A DNA stretch of 64,000 nucleotides from JBBQVS01 sp963792705 (GCA_963792705.1 CAWBXD010000011.1:558001-622000), one strand, 5' to 3'. Numbered from the stretch's first letter, positions 27,190 to 36,771 are shown. Notes: generated by a model not told the origin, from the letters alone. A program made the numbers and translations.

Positions 27190-27558
27190 ATACTAATAAA
27201 AAATTTCGTATTGGAAGAATCAGAGTTCCGTAAGCCACACAGGTGCCCTACGGAAGGCGATAGTTGTCTCCACCCATCATAACACTACCGTTGTTCGTTA
27301 CAAAAAGCTCCCTACCTTCGATTTATTATTATTAATTGGTCCTAGTCTATTGGAATATTGCGCAATAATATTGTAGTATTAACCAATAGAAGCGTGTGCT
27401 ATGCATAGAGGAATTACTGTTTTGTGTCTCTTACTATCGGAAGAAGATGAGAAAAAGGGACACTAGTCATTTGACCACTACATTCATCAAAACGTACTAT
27501 TTTACGGGTTTGTAACATTCGCTTTTTCTTGTTGTTAACAATGAGAAAAATGGGTACT
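27190..27558. other. AT-rich gap with an inverted repeat at 27346-27390
   Basis: TCTATTGG and CCAATAGA enclose a palindrome-rich core (ATTGCGCAAT). Just behind the DUF790 stop codon, CTTTTTCTTGTTGTTAACAATGAGAAAAA (27522-27550, approximate) could fold as its terminator. No gene recognised. Confidence 0.4.
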
Positions 27559-29505
27559 TCATGCCCATAAATCTCCTTGCGTAGTCACCACTGTAGTACT
27601 TTTTACCCGTTTACGAACGCCCGTATGCTTCTCTCGTAATTTGGTAGCTTTATCAAAAGAGGGTTTAATAATAGCTTGCGCTTGCTCCTCTGGTTCGTGC
27701 TGTATACTACTCTCAAGCTCTACTATAACATCAAAGATAGAATTACGACGTACCTGCACCCCTGACCACATACTTAGTATTGCTTCGAGCGTCTCATCTT
27801 CACACATCTGTAACACGTTCTCATGCCTTCTAAGTTCTTGTATTGCATCTAAAAGTACTACTGACTGCGTTTCACCTATCCAGGCAAGAAACGTTTGTCG
27901 GGTTTGCTCCATCCATGTCGAAGTATACAAGCCAACACCGACAGAAAACACGATCTCTTCATTGATAATGCCTGCAACCGCTTGTTGTAGTTCTGTGCGA
28001 CGATAGCAGTGTAACACCTCGGCACATACTCGCTCACTCAAAAAACCTTCGCGTTGAATGCGTTCACGCACTACCACTACATCAATTTGTGCCAGTCGTT
28101 CAGCAAAATCATCATAACAAGTGCGTAAAACGGCAAGCAACTCTGTCGCGGAAAGCTGTCCATCGTAGAATACTATTGGAAATGCGGAGAGGATGCTCGA
28201 GAACGCATCTTTGGCGTCCCTCGGCAGCGCAAGTACAAGATCATTGCGTTCTTGAAGTTGCAACAATTTTTGTAGTTTGCGTTCACGATAGGTAGGCGTC
28301 CAAAAGCCCAATATTTCTACATAGATACGGTGTTGTGCGCGTGTCAGTGCAAAGTCTGGAATAAAGATGCTTTTTTCAAGTAGCAACGGCTCTGGTTCAC
28401 GCTCTAGCCGCCAACCATCGGCCCCTTGACTTGTTGCGAGTGCGGTGAATGCTTCCGCAAAGAATTGTTCTATACTACTATCGAATATCTGCGTCTCTTC
28501 GGTTTGCTCCTGTGAGCCATCGTGTTCCATTGCAGGGAGTAAGTTTAATAGCGCAGCGTCCATCTTAAATGTATAGGAGCGTTGTAGGAAATGTACCGTT
28601 GCACTTGCTTCTGCAATAGTGTTAGCGAGCGAGGGCTTTTTTGTCTTGCGCGCTGTCTCTACACGAGCAACGCCATATCCCATCAAGATACGGCATAAGC
28701 GCGCCAACCGCAATCCGTACTGCTGTGCGGCTCCCGTCACCTCTTGTGGACCATATAACGTTAGAGAGAGAAGTGGAGGCATCCCCGGCAATGTTTGTTC
28801 ATACGCTAGATCATAATATACGCCAATCTTACGTGCGATATAGCAAAGCCGCTTAATTACCGCGCCTACACCGGTGGTTGGAGAAAGTTGGTTTTTGCTG
28901 AACGCGTTGCAGTCAATCAAAAAGCGCACACTCGATGCATTAAAGAGTGCGGCTTCAAAGGCCCCTTGGTTGTACAACGTCACTACCTCTTGTGGAGTTG
29001 GTGGAGCAGCAGTTGTGCGTACCAGTCGCGCCTCATCATCGGTATCTATCGTCAGCAGGTATTCGAGTTCATCGAGCGTAAGAGCGTACATCTGCGCGAA
29101 GGTCTCCAATGCATTGCTCCGAGTCTGAGCATCCAGAAAGCCTGAATAGTGTTCATTAATATAGTTGTAAAGAGTCAGGCGAAGTTGTATGGGCGAAGTA
29201 ATTTCCGCGAGGTCTGGTTGCTTGCTCAGTGTCTGTACAATCTCTCCCCACTCATATTGCCGCCACACATACCAATGGCTTAAAGTAGCAATCAGACAGT
29301 GAGCAAGACGATACTCACCAACACATGCTCGTGCATCGTCAAGTGAGAACAGACGTTGTGGTTGACCAAGCAAGCGTTCATAGTATACAATAAGCTGTGC
29401 TATCTCGTGACTTAGCTCACCCGCTTGTAAGAAGTGGAGCGCGACGGTGAGTTCACCCTGCTGTCGGCGTATCGTTTTTTTGACATCTTGTAAACTAAAG
29501 CGCAA
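27559..29505 (-). CDS. DUF790 family (Bax1-like) nuclease
   Basis: 648 residues, starting at a TTG with AAGG 7 bases upstream. Length and motif order match DUF790 (PF05626), whose archaeal member Bax1 binds XPB helicase and cuts DNA beside the bubble XPB opens. The N-terminal half carries RAHCLIATL-type helices and SSVRFLIDCNAFSKNQL. A PD-(D/E)xK-like nuclease core lies at about 345-415: Glu346 (SIEQFFAEAF), Asp384 (FIPDFAL), Glu397 (YVEILGFW) and Lys410 (YRERKL). GFWTPTYRERKL is diagnostic of the family. An XPB-like helicase gene lies 2.6 kb away on the same strand, separated by a kinase gene on the other strand. The nuclease role is family knowledge; the pairing is inference. Confidence 0.8.
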   Translation of the reverse strand: MRFSLQDVKKTIRRQQGELTVALHFLQAGELSHEIAQLIVYYERLLGQPQRLFSLDDARACVGEYRLAHCLIATLSHWYVWRQYEWGEIVQTLSKQPDLAEITSPIQLRLTLYNYINEHYSGFLDAQTRSNALETFAQMYALTLDELEYLLTIDTDDEARLVRTTAAPPTPQEVVTLYNQGAFEAALFNASSVRFLIDCNAFSKNQLSPTTGVGAVIKRLCYIARKIGVYYDLAYEQTLPGMPPLLSLTLYGPQEVTGAAQQYGLRLARLCRILMGYGVARVETARKTKKPSLANTIAEASATVHFLQRSYTFKMDAALLNLLPAMEHDGSQEQTEETQIFDSSIEQFFAEAFTALATSQGADGWRLEREPEPLLLEKSIFIPDFALTRAQHRIYVEILGFWTPTYRERKLQKLLQLQERNDLVLALPRDAKDAFSSILSAFPIVFYDGQLSATELLAVLRTCYDDFAERLAQIDVVVVRERIQREGFLSERVCAEVLHCYRRTELQQAVAGIINEEIVFSVGVGLYTSTWMEQTRQTFLAWIGETQSVVLLDAIQELRRHENVLQMCEDETLEAILSMWSGVQVRRNSIFDVIVELESSIQHEPEEQAQAIIKPSFDKATKLREKHTGVRKRVKSTTVVTTQGDLWA

Positions 29506-29628
29506 TGCTATACCTTCATTCTTATGTTCTTTTTGTTTTTATAGTAGTATTCCATTTTATCATGACAGATGTGGAAATGGAGCATCACTATCATATGTCT
29601 AAACATATAAGATATACTTCCTAAAACA

Positions 29629-29657
29629 TTGAACATTCGTCTTGTTTCTGTTATGGT
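29629..29657 (+). promoter_or_regulatory. Promoter of the kinase-RskA gene
   Basis: TTGAAC at 29629-29634 and TATGGT at 29652-29657 with a 17-base spacer, about 50 bases before the kinase ATG. Confidence 0.5.
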
Positions 29658-29706
29658 AAGATTGGGGAACCCGCCCAACTCAATATTGATACATTTGGAG
29701 AACACG

Positions 29707-32076
29707 ATGAGTACAGTTCCACAAAAGCTTGGCAAATACGAACTGCGACAACCGTTGGGTCGGGGCAATATAGGGGAGGTATGGAAAGGCTACGATCTTC
29801 AATACAAACGCGATGTAGCAGTGAAAGTTATTCATACCGACCTACAATCTGACCCAAACTTTATGCGACGCTTCACAACTGAAGGTCAGAAAATTGTGTC
29901 GCTCCGCCATGATAATATCGCATCGGTCTATGATGTTGCCATTGCCCATGAAGAACAATCGACGAGCACCACTGCATATATCGCATCGGCATATATCGAA
30001 GGAAAAACGTTAGACAAACATATAGCGACCACACACACTAAAGGTGCGCTCCTCTCGCTTCCTGATATCGTTTATCTCTTCACTAGTCTTGGTGTTGCCA
30101 TCGACTACGCACATCAACAGGGTGTCATTCATGGCAACATCAAGCCTAGCAATATTCTCCTCGACCAGCGTTATAAAGAACATTTTGTGCTTGGGGAACC
30201 GATGCTTACCGACTTTGGTTTGCCTCTTTTACTCGGTGCCACAGAAAGTGTCAGCACACCTCATTATATGTCACCTGAGCAGGCAAGAGGTGATATGCCA
30301 AATAATCGTAGCGATATCTACGCGCTAGGCGTTATTCTCTATGAATTATGTACAGGCACAAAGCCGTTCCGCGACGAGAGTTCGGTTGCGGTAATGATGC
30401 AACATATGAATACACTTCCCACACCACCAAGGCTCATTAATACTCAGTTGCCACCAGCACTTTCAGAGGTCATTTTGCGTGCAATGGCGAAAGATACAGC
30501 GACGCGCTATCCAATGGCATCGCTACTGGCGACAGCTATCGCTGATGCATGCTCTATTCGTCCGACCATCACCATGCCACTTACAGCTATCGCAGAGGAA
30601 GAAAGTGCCTATCACGCGGCAAGTGGTCAATATAGCTCGTTTCTTGGTGTTTCACAACCGACAGGTCCAACAAAGCAAGTAAAACAATTTTTGTCGCAAC
30701 CAATGCCGCGTGTTCCCACAACACCTCATAGAGCGACTCCTACAATGCCAGCAGCTAACGGGCATACCATTCCTGTATCAGGTGTTTCAGAAAAACAGCG
30801 TGCGGTTGCATCCATTCCCGCTCCAATCACGAAGAAGATACCAACACCACTACCAATAAGCTCTTTGACAACCAATATAGTTCCGCAACCACCATCAACA
30901 GTCGAGAAGACTACGCAACCTTCTATCATTACACACGCGTATTCACCTAGTGAGTCAGCGGTGCTTCCCAACACGTCAGTTCCAATAGTGACTCGCACTA
31001 AACGCTCGCGTCTGACAGACATGCCTGTGTATGCGGTGCTTGCAATCTTTGCTATCGTCCTACTTGTCGCCACAGGTATCATTGGTAGTGTCTTGCTTAA
31101 TTCGCAAGGCGCGATTTCCGCACCAGTGGTAGGGCATGTATTTTTTCAGGATGATGCACTGGGTCACGAGGATGTACTGCGTCTCGACATGCAGAATATT
31201 CCTGCACCACCACAGAACAAAGAGTATCAGGCGTGGCTACAAGACACCTCTCATCATATGCTGCCACTTGGCACACTTGCGCTGAACAGCGATAGCGCAA
31301 CCTTAGTTCATCCAAGTGATGGACACCACACAAATCTGTTGTCTATCACGCAAGCGGTGCTTGTCACCACCGAAAATGCAGGTCAAAAACCTTCCACGCC
31401 AACTGGTGATGTAGTGTATAAAACAACATTGAATACGGCATCATTTCAATACATAAAGAATATTCTTTATCAAACGCCCAACTTTCCCTCGGACAATAGC
31501 GTCATTGTAGATATGGTAGAGACGATTAAATCAATCAACGACAAAGCAGGTAGCCTGGTAGATAGCGTTAGTGGCACACATGACTACGCGTTAGCGAAGC
31601 GGCAGGCGATACGTATTATAGAGTTAGTTGACGGGACGCAGTACGCCAAGCAGTCCGGTGATCTGCCGAAGAATATACCAAGCGAGGTCGATGCCAAGGT
31701 GGGCTTGCTCTCTTCCCCAACGCAATCGGGGTATATTGACACACTAGCGACGCAGTTAAATAAACTGCAACAAACTGCAGGAAGCGATGCTACGTTACTT
31801 CAACATATTCAGAATGTGAATAGTGCGATCACTGATCTACGCGCCTGGATACAACAATTACGTACTTACAATGTACCACTCGTACATGCCGCGAACATTG
31901 CGAACCCGGCACTCTTGAGCGACGCGCTACAAGTTAGACAAATCGCATCCGATGCCTATACAGGGCGCACTGTTCCACCTAACGACGGACCACGACCGAT
32001 ACTAGGTTCCGCTGGTGCGTATCAAGCCTACTTAGAGTGTCAATACCTAGCAACCCTCGACATCAAAAAAGTGTAA
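29707..32076 (+). CDS. Ser/Thr kinase-like protein (HGN loop) with RskA-like extracellular domain
   Basis: 789 residues from the ATG at 29707 (GGAG upstream). The kinase domain at about 11-275 has the G-loop LGRGNIGEV, Lys40 in VAVKVI and DFG at 169-171. The catalytic loop, however, reads IHGNIKPSN: Asn144 replaces the essential Asp, so activity is doubtful. A Pro/Thr-rich linker leads to one membrane helix near 435-458 (VYAVLAIFAIVLLVATGII). The outer domain (FFQDDALGHEDVLRLDMQNI, KEYQAWLQD, VLVTTENAGQKPSTPTG) resembles the C-terminal domain of anti-sigma factor RskA; a helical tail follows. I infer a membrane signalling protein, possibly a pseudokinase. It sits opposite in direction to the flanking XPB and DUF790 genes. 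Confidence 0.8.
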   Translation: MSTVPQKLGKYELRQPLGRGNIGEVWKGYDLQYKRDVAVKVIHTDLQSDPNFMRRFTTEGQKIVSLRHDNIASVYDVAIAHEEQSTSTTAYIASAYIEGKTLDKHIATTHTKGALLSLPDIVYLFTSLGVAIDYAHQQGVIHGNIKPSNILLDQRYKEHFVLGEPMLTDFGLPLLLGATESVSTPHYMSPEQARGDMPNNRSDIYALGVILYELCTGTKPFRDESSVAVMMQHMNTLPTPPRLINTQLPPALSEVILRAMAKDTATRYPMASLLATAIADACSIRPTITMPLTAIAEEESAYHAASGQYSSFLGVSQPTGPTKQVKQFLSQPMPRVPTTPHRATPTMPAANGHTIPVSGVSEKQRAVASIPAPITKKIPTPLPISSLTTNIVPQPPSTVEKTTQPSIITHAYSPSESAVLPNTSVPIVTRTKRSRLTDMPVYAVLAIFAIVLLVATGIIGSVLLNSQGAISAPVVGHVFFQDDALGHEDVLRLDMQNIPAPPQNKEYQAWLQDTSHHMLPLGTLALNSDSATLVHPSDGHHTNLLSITQAVLVTTENAGQKPSTPTGDVVYKTTLNTASFQYIKNILYQTPNFPSDNSVIVDMVETIKSINDKAGSLVDSVSGTHDYALAKRQAIRIIELVDGTQYAKQSGDLPKNIPSEVDAKVGLLSSPTQSGYIDTLATQLNKLQQTAGSDATLLQHIQNVNSAITDLRAWIQQLRTYNVPLVHAANIANPALLSDALQVRQIASDAYTGRTVPPNDGPRPILGSAGAYQAYLECQYLATLDIKKV

Positions 32077-32079
32077 AAA

Positions 32080-32132
32080 GCCGATGGAGTTGCATGATTG
32101 AACAATATGCTCAATCATGCAACTCCATCGGC
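32080..32132. terminator. Bidirectional terminator hairpin
   Basis: Perfect 21-base arms starting GCCGATGGAGTTGCATGATT with an 11-base loop, located between the convergent kinase and XPB-like genes. A-rich on the left, so the reverse transcript gets a U-run. Confidence 0.85.
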
Positions 32133-32137
32133 GTAGA

Positions 32138-33553
32138 CTATTTTCTTCTCTGAGCTATCCCTTCCTCGGTTGTACCACTTGTAATTAACTCGTACAGTGT
32201 GGCCTGGCCCTGTTTGGGACGTAAGATGCGACCAAGACGTTGAATATACTCACGTTTAGTGCTGTTGCCACTCACAATGATCGCAACGCGACAATCAGGT
32301 ACATCCACCCCTTCATTGAGAACGCGTCCACTCACAAGCTTGCTATACTGCCCAGAACGGAAACGTTCAAGAATGATGCGTCGCTCCTCAGCAGGAGTTT
32401 TGTAGGTGATACTGGGCAGACAGAAACGACGACTGATTTCATCGACGACCTGATTATATTCTGAGAAGAGGATAATCTGATCGTTAGCATGAAGCCGCAA
32501 TAACCGTTCTATTTCGGTATACTTCGCAGGTGTATTCATGGCGATATTACGTGCTTCGCGCCATGCCAGCATCGCAATCCGCGCCTCTGGATCACGCGCA
32601 CTCATGTAGATAATCTTCTGTTGAAAATCTTCTGGTGTCTTAATTACAATGCGTCGTCTCTGCAGAAATGCGCGGTAGATACGGCGTTGCTCGGCGTAAC
32701 GTGCCTCATCCTCTGCCGATAATGCAATCGTTACCTGTTCCTCGTGATATTGGGCAAGATAGTTGCCCTCAGTCAATTCAGAAGGCGAGCGTCGATAGAC
32801 TACAGGACCAATTAACACATCTAGATCGGCATGCGCCATGTCACTCCGTTCGGGTGTGGCACTCAAACCAAGGCGAAGTGGCGTAAAAGCACTTTCGGCA
32901 ATCAAACGATAGGTGGGTGCGGGCAAATGGTGACACTCGTCGAAGACGAGTAAACCAAAGTGGCGCAACTCACGTGGGTAGAGGGCTGCTGAGTCATACG
33001 TGATAACCGTGATTGGCTTGATATCTTTTTCGCCACCACCAAAAACACCAATCTCGTCTATAGGTATGGAAAGAGCGGCTGATAACGCGACACGCCACTG
33101 TTGTAGTAGGTCAATCGTTGGCACTACCGCCAGTGTCCACAAACTCGTTTCATGAATCGCCATTGCCGCAACAAAGGTTTTGCCCGCACCCGTTGGCAAA
33201 ACAACTACACCTGTACTGGACTCCGCAAGCCAATTTGCCAACGCCTCATCTTGATAGGGACGTGAGTCAAGTGCTAGTGTTGTCTCAAAGGGTAACACTG
33301 GCCGTTCCTCAAATACTACAGTAAAAGGTGTATCTTGCTGCCGTAGGGCAGCCTTGATAGCTGTGAAATGAATAGGATAGGTACGTAAAAAGGCATACCG
33401 CTTATCCTGCTCAATATCTCTACTTATCTGCGTAGAAAGATATGGCCCAAATAGCGTCGCGAGTAGTGCTGAGAGCGATAGAGAAGTATATTCGTCTGCT
33501 GGCGTGATGGTGAGATCGCGCCCACGCAGATCAAGTGTCGTGATGGTGGTCAT
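32138..33553 (-). CDS. XPB/Ssl2-like superfamily 2 DNA helicase
   Basis: 471 residues. An N-terminal domain of about 90 residues resembles the XPB damage-recognition region (YAFLRTYPIHFTAIKAAL). Then follow motif I LPTGAGKT (119-126), the DECH box FDECHHLP (205-208), motif III GLSATPERSD (229-238), where XPB has its RED motif but here reads R-S-D, and motifs V-VI VLNEGVDVPDCRVAIIVSG and IQRLGRILRPKQGQ. It is a 3'-5' ATP-dependent helicase or translocase acting on duplex distortions or bubbles. Its ATG overlaps the DprA stop codon by 4 bases, so it is translationally coupled. Its partner nuclease (DUF790) lies downstream beyond the kinase gene. Confidence 0.85.
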   Translation of the reverse strand: MTTITTLDLRGRDLTITPADEYTSLSLSALLATLFGPYLSTQISRDIEQDKRYAFLRTYPIHFTAIKAALRQQDTPFTVVFEERPVLPFETTLALDSRPYQDEALANWLAESSTGVVVLPTGAGKTFVAAMAIHETSLWTLAVVPTIDLLQQWRVALSAALSIPIDEIGVFGGGEKDIKPITVITYDSAALYPRELRHFGLLVFDECHHLPAPTYRLIAESAFTPLRLGLSATPERSDMAHADLDVLIGPVVYRRSPSELTEGNYLAQYHEEQVTIALSAEDEARYAEQRRIYRAFLQRRRIVIKTPEDFQQKIIYMSARDPEARIAMLAWREARNIAMNTPAKYTEIERLLRLHANDQIILFSEYNQVVDEISRRFCLPSITYKTPAEERRIILERFRSGQYSKLVSGRVLNEGVDVPDCRVAIIVSGNSTKREYIQRLGRILRPKQGQATLYELITSGTTEEGIAQRRK

Positions 33554-34572
33554 ATGTGCATTCCATGTTCTTTAAGCAAATGAGAAAGTTGATGTGAGAG
33601 TTTAGATGTATATTCATGCTTCTGGCGTAGCCTGTTGCTTTCATCAAGTAGAGGAGAGAGCACAACATCCGTCATGCTTCGACCTTTTGCCTCTTCTACA
33701 GACCAATAAAGCGAGCGTCCACCCCGTTCAATTAATGCGGCATTTCCTGCGAGCAACTCGGCATCTACAGCTTGGCACACATAGACTGGTCGCTTTTGCG
33801 CTAACGCTCCATTCGCAGCATCCCATGTTCCACCTTGCATATTTGACTCGGCAACAATGACGATCTGCGCCAGACCCGTCACTACTTTGTTACGTGCCAT
33901 TGCGCGACTGACAAGCCAACCAGCGTCGGGATGAAATTGGCTTAGTACTAATACCTTGCCGCGCTCGATCTTTTGTGATATCTCGGTCATTTGGGCCTTG
34001 CTTAACATATGTATTCCATGCGGCAATACTACTGTGGTACCGCCATCTGTACTCGTTGCTCCATCATAAGCAGCGCGGTCAACACCACGCGCATAACCGC
34101 TAATCACGTTAGCATTATGCTCGGCAAGATAGCAAGCAGCGACTCTTGTAAATGCTAAACTCAATTCACTAGCTTTACGTGAACCAATAATAGCAATAGT
34201 CATGTGCTCAAGCAATTGTAAATTACCTGTATAAAAAAGGATAGGTGGTAAATATGCAGATTGTAGTGTTGCTTTCAAGACACGTGGATAGTGTGCATCA
34301 AGAGCCGTTAGTATTGTGATAGCACGAGTAGCCATTTTTGCTACAACCGCGCGTTGCTCTGCGATATGCCCTCGCGCCTCTTCGAGTTGCATAACCGTCT
34401 TTTCATTCAGGTGACATGCTGTCATCCACTCCTGTGAGTTGGCAGCAAAAAATGCTGTAAGCGTTCGTTTGCCCTGAATGCACCATCGTTCGATAATGTC
34501 ATTAACAATACTATGTGATAATCCACTTTTGTACGTTAAGAGTAGCCAGTATGCTTGCTCCTCGCTCTCCAT
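33550..34572 (-). CDS. DprA/SLOG-fold DNA-processing-like protein
   Basis: 340 residues. An N-terminal helical part (residues 1-100) is followed by the DprA Rossmann core: IAIIGSRKASE, VISGYARGVDRAAYDGA, TTVVLPHGI, VLSQFHPDAGW and ARNKVVTGLAQIVIVAES. Classical DprA binds ssDNA and loads RecA during natural transformation. This one has a diverged late motif (MQGGTWDAANGAL instead of SGSLITA) and lacks the usual C-terminal winged helix, having a coiled-coil tail. It lies between a RecQ-phosphoribosyltransferase fusion (14-base gap) and an XPB-like helicase (4-base overlap). That context suggests a role with them rather than in competence. Confidence 0.82.
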   Translation of the reverse strand: MESEEQAYWLLLTYKSGLSHSIVNDIIERWCIQGKRTLTAFFAANSQEWMTACHLNEKTVMQLEEARGHIAEQRAVVAKMATRAITILTALDAHYPRVLKATLQSAYLPPILFYTGNLQLLEHMTIAIIGSRKASELSLAFTRVAACYLAEHNANVISGYARGVDRAAYDGATSTDGGTTVVLPHGIHMLSKAQMTEISQKIERGKVLVLSQFHPDAGWLVSRAMARNKVVTGLAQIVIVAESNMQGGTWDAANGALAQKRPVYVCQAVDAELLAGNAALIERGGRSLYWSVEEAKGRSMTDVVLSPLLDESNRLRQKHEYTSKLSHQLSHLLKEHGMHI

Positions 34573-34586
34573 TGTTTCCGCTCTCC

Positions 34587-36677
34587 CTACTGATTATCAG
34601 AATGATAGGTACGTGTAATTGTGAAGGGGTACACAGCCTTTACACCAGCTTGTACCAGTATCTTTGCAGACTCTTGTAGTGTATAGCCGGAGTCATAAAT
34701 ATCGTCAATCAAGAGCACTACCTGGTCTGCAATGATCGTGGTAGGTTGCAAAAAGAACGCATCTTTCACATTTTCTTCTTTCTGCACACGGTTCGTCAGG
34801 CTTTTCTGCTTGCGTGTGGTACGAGTCTTTGCCAGGATAGGAAGATATGTTAGACCCAACATATCCGCTACTTGCCGCGCAAACAAATCAACTAACATAT
34901 TTCCTTGACTTGTTGATGGTACGCTTACTACAGCTTGTAGTGTGTGTATAGGATAGCGTGTACGTACAATCTCTACGGCGCGTTGAACAATACTTAGGGC
35001 AAAGGGACCGCCATTTTCATATTTACTCAGTGCAACCAATTTTCCGATATGACTTGTACCATGATAGGACAATGACCAGCCAGCCTCATATACAGGTATA
35101 TTGTTAAGCGTGTATGCCTCTATCAGTGGAAGATGTTCTTGCTCAAGAAAATGTGTCACTGATGCTTGTATTCTTTCCGTGGGTCTCACAAGTGGAAAGT
35201 TTTCGCCTCGGCATGTGCTACAGACACCACAGTTCTGCACATCAGCATCCCCCATATATGCTGTTATATACCGCATGTAGCAATGCATGGTTTGAGCGTA
35301 ATATTGCATGTCACGCAATTCCTGTAGTTTTTGTTGGTGTATCGTTTCGTAACGAGAGAAATCTAATTGAGGATAAAAGCTAGCATCCTGCATCACAATC
35401 GAAGCTAGCGTCGGACTTACATTATAGGTATGCATGATACTATTGGATGTAATACAATGCTGTTCCTCAAGGTTTGCTAAGATGACACGTAGCGCGGTTT
35501 GAGATAAGCCTGTTTTCAGCAGCAACGTTTGTTCATCTACGCCTATAGGATTGTGAGCAATCTGCGACCAGACTGCTTTATACTGCTTTTCCTTTGGGCG
35601 ATCACTCTCGATAAGCTGCTCCTGTATCAGAGTATCAGCAGGATCATACAGTAAAATACACCATGCAGTACTGCCACCACGACCAGCTCTGCCTATCTCT
35701 TGATAATAGTGCATGAGAGATGAAGGTATATGATAGTGAATGACGAAGCGAAGATCAGACTTGTCTATTCCCATACCTAGCGCGTTTGTTGAACAAACTA
35801 CGTGATAGATGTTTTTCATTAATCCTTGCTCAACACGCTGGCGTACACTGCCTTCACGTCCTGCATGATAATATTCAGATGGAATATCACGTGCGTTAAG
35901 AAATGCGGAAACCATCTCAGCATCATGGCGCGTTGCGGTATAGATGATGCCTGTATCAGAGCGGTCTTGCAAGACGGATGCCAAGTAACATAGCTTTTCC
36001 CAATCTCCACAGAGACGAGTAATATGAATGTAGAGGTTTGGACGTTGCATCGTACCACGTATCACTCGTGCGGCCCCAATTTGTTGCAGGATATCCTCTT
36101 CAACACGCTTGTTAGCAGTTGCGGTCAATGCTAATACAGGAGTATTTTCTGGCAAAGGAGCGATCAGGTCGGTAATACGCTGATAGTAAGGGCGGAAGTC
36201 ATGACCCCACAGCGAAATACAATGGGCCTCGTCAATCACAACCATGCTAATACGCAGTGTAGAAACGATGCGTTGCCAGAAGACGCTACCTAAACGTTCA
36301 GGTGTGACAAAAAGGATTTTGAGTTCGCCTGCCTCGGCACGCATAAGCGTTTCTCGATTTTCTTGTGTGGTGAAATCCGAACTGAGGATAGCAGAAGGAA
36401 GCTTATAGGCCGCGTTGCACCGTTGACATTGGTCGCGCATCAACGCCTTCAGGGGCGAGAAGACGATGGTGAGATGAGGATAATACAAGCATGTAATCTG
36501 AAAGAGAAGCGATTTTCCCCACCCTGTACGCTGAATAGCCAGGATACGCCTTCCTTGTACAAGCTGTTCAATGATCTCGCGTTGCCCAGGATGAAAGTCC
36601 GTTGAAATATGGAAACGCTCTCTTAGTAACTTTTCGGGTGGACATTCCCGCCATATTATACTTGACTCCATTGGCAC
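34587..36677 (-). CDS. RecQ-type helicase fused to a C-terminal phosphoribosyltransferase domain
   Basis: 696 residues from a GTG start with GAGG 8 bases upstream. Helicase motifs: RTGWGKS (50-56, Trp in place of the usual Gly), DEAH (149-152), LTATANKRVEEDI and the RecQ motif VI QEIGRAGRGG. The zinc cluster C466-x16-C483-x2-C486-x2-C489 has exactly RecQ spacing. HRDC is absent. From about residue 520 a type I PRTase fold follows, with the PRPP loop VVLLIDDIYDSGYT (about 653-666), as in ComF-like proteins. RecQ unwinds 3'-5'; the PRTase part may bind or make a nucleotide. It is the first gene of the operon with DprA-like and XPB-like genes. Confidence 0.85.
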   Translation of the reverse strand: MPMESSIIWRECPPEKLLRERFHISTDFHPGQREIIEQLVQGRRILAIQRTGWGKSLLFQITCLYYPHLTIVFSPLKALMRDQCQRCNAAYKLPSAILSSDFTTQENRETLMRAEAGELKILFVTPERLGSVFWQRIVSTLRISMVVIDEAHCISLWGHDFRPYYQRITDLIAPLPENTPVLALTATANKRVEEDILQQIGAARVIRGTMQRPNLYIHITRLCGDWEKLCYLASVLQDRSDTGIIYTATRHDAEMVSAFLNARDIPSEYYHAGREGSVRQRVEQGLMKNIYHVVCSTNALGMGIDKSDLRFVIHYHIPSSLMHYYQEIGRAGRGGSTAWCILLYDPADTLIQEQLIESDRPKEKQYKAVWSQIAHNPIGVDEQTLLLKTGLSQTALRVILANLEEQHCITSNSIMHTYNVSPTLASIVMQDASFYPQLDFSRYETIHQQKLQELRDMQYYAQTMHCYMRYITAYMGDADVQNCGVCSTCRGENFPLVRPTERIQASVTHFLEQEHLPLIEAYTLNNIPVYEAGWSLSYHGTSHIGKLVALSKYENGGPFALSIVQRAVEIVRTRYPIHTLQAVVSVPSTSQGNMLVDLFARQVADMLGLTYLPILAKTRTTRKQKSLTNRVQKEENVKDAFFLQPTTIIADQVVLLIDDIYDSGYTLQESAKILVQAGVKAVYPFTITRTYHSDNQ

Positions 36678-36742
36678 TATACAATCCTCAACAATTATGT
36701 AAATGGGCGTATAAAAAAGCGAGTTTCTATATGTCGATGCAT

Positions 36743-36771
36743 ATTGTAATCGAGAGCAGAACGAAAGTCAA
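36743..36771 (-). promoter_or_regulatory. Sigma-70 promoter of the recQ-dprA-XPB operon
   Basis: On the reverse strand TTGACT and TACAAT are separated by 17 bases, about 65 bases before the RecQ GTG. No operator dyad was noticed. Confidence 0.7.

Noticed and set aside
33550..34572. Natural-transformation dprA
   Set aside because: The core fits, but no com genes are near, the C-terminal winged helix is missing, and operon partners point to another role.
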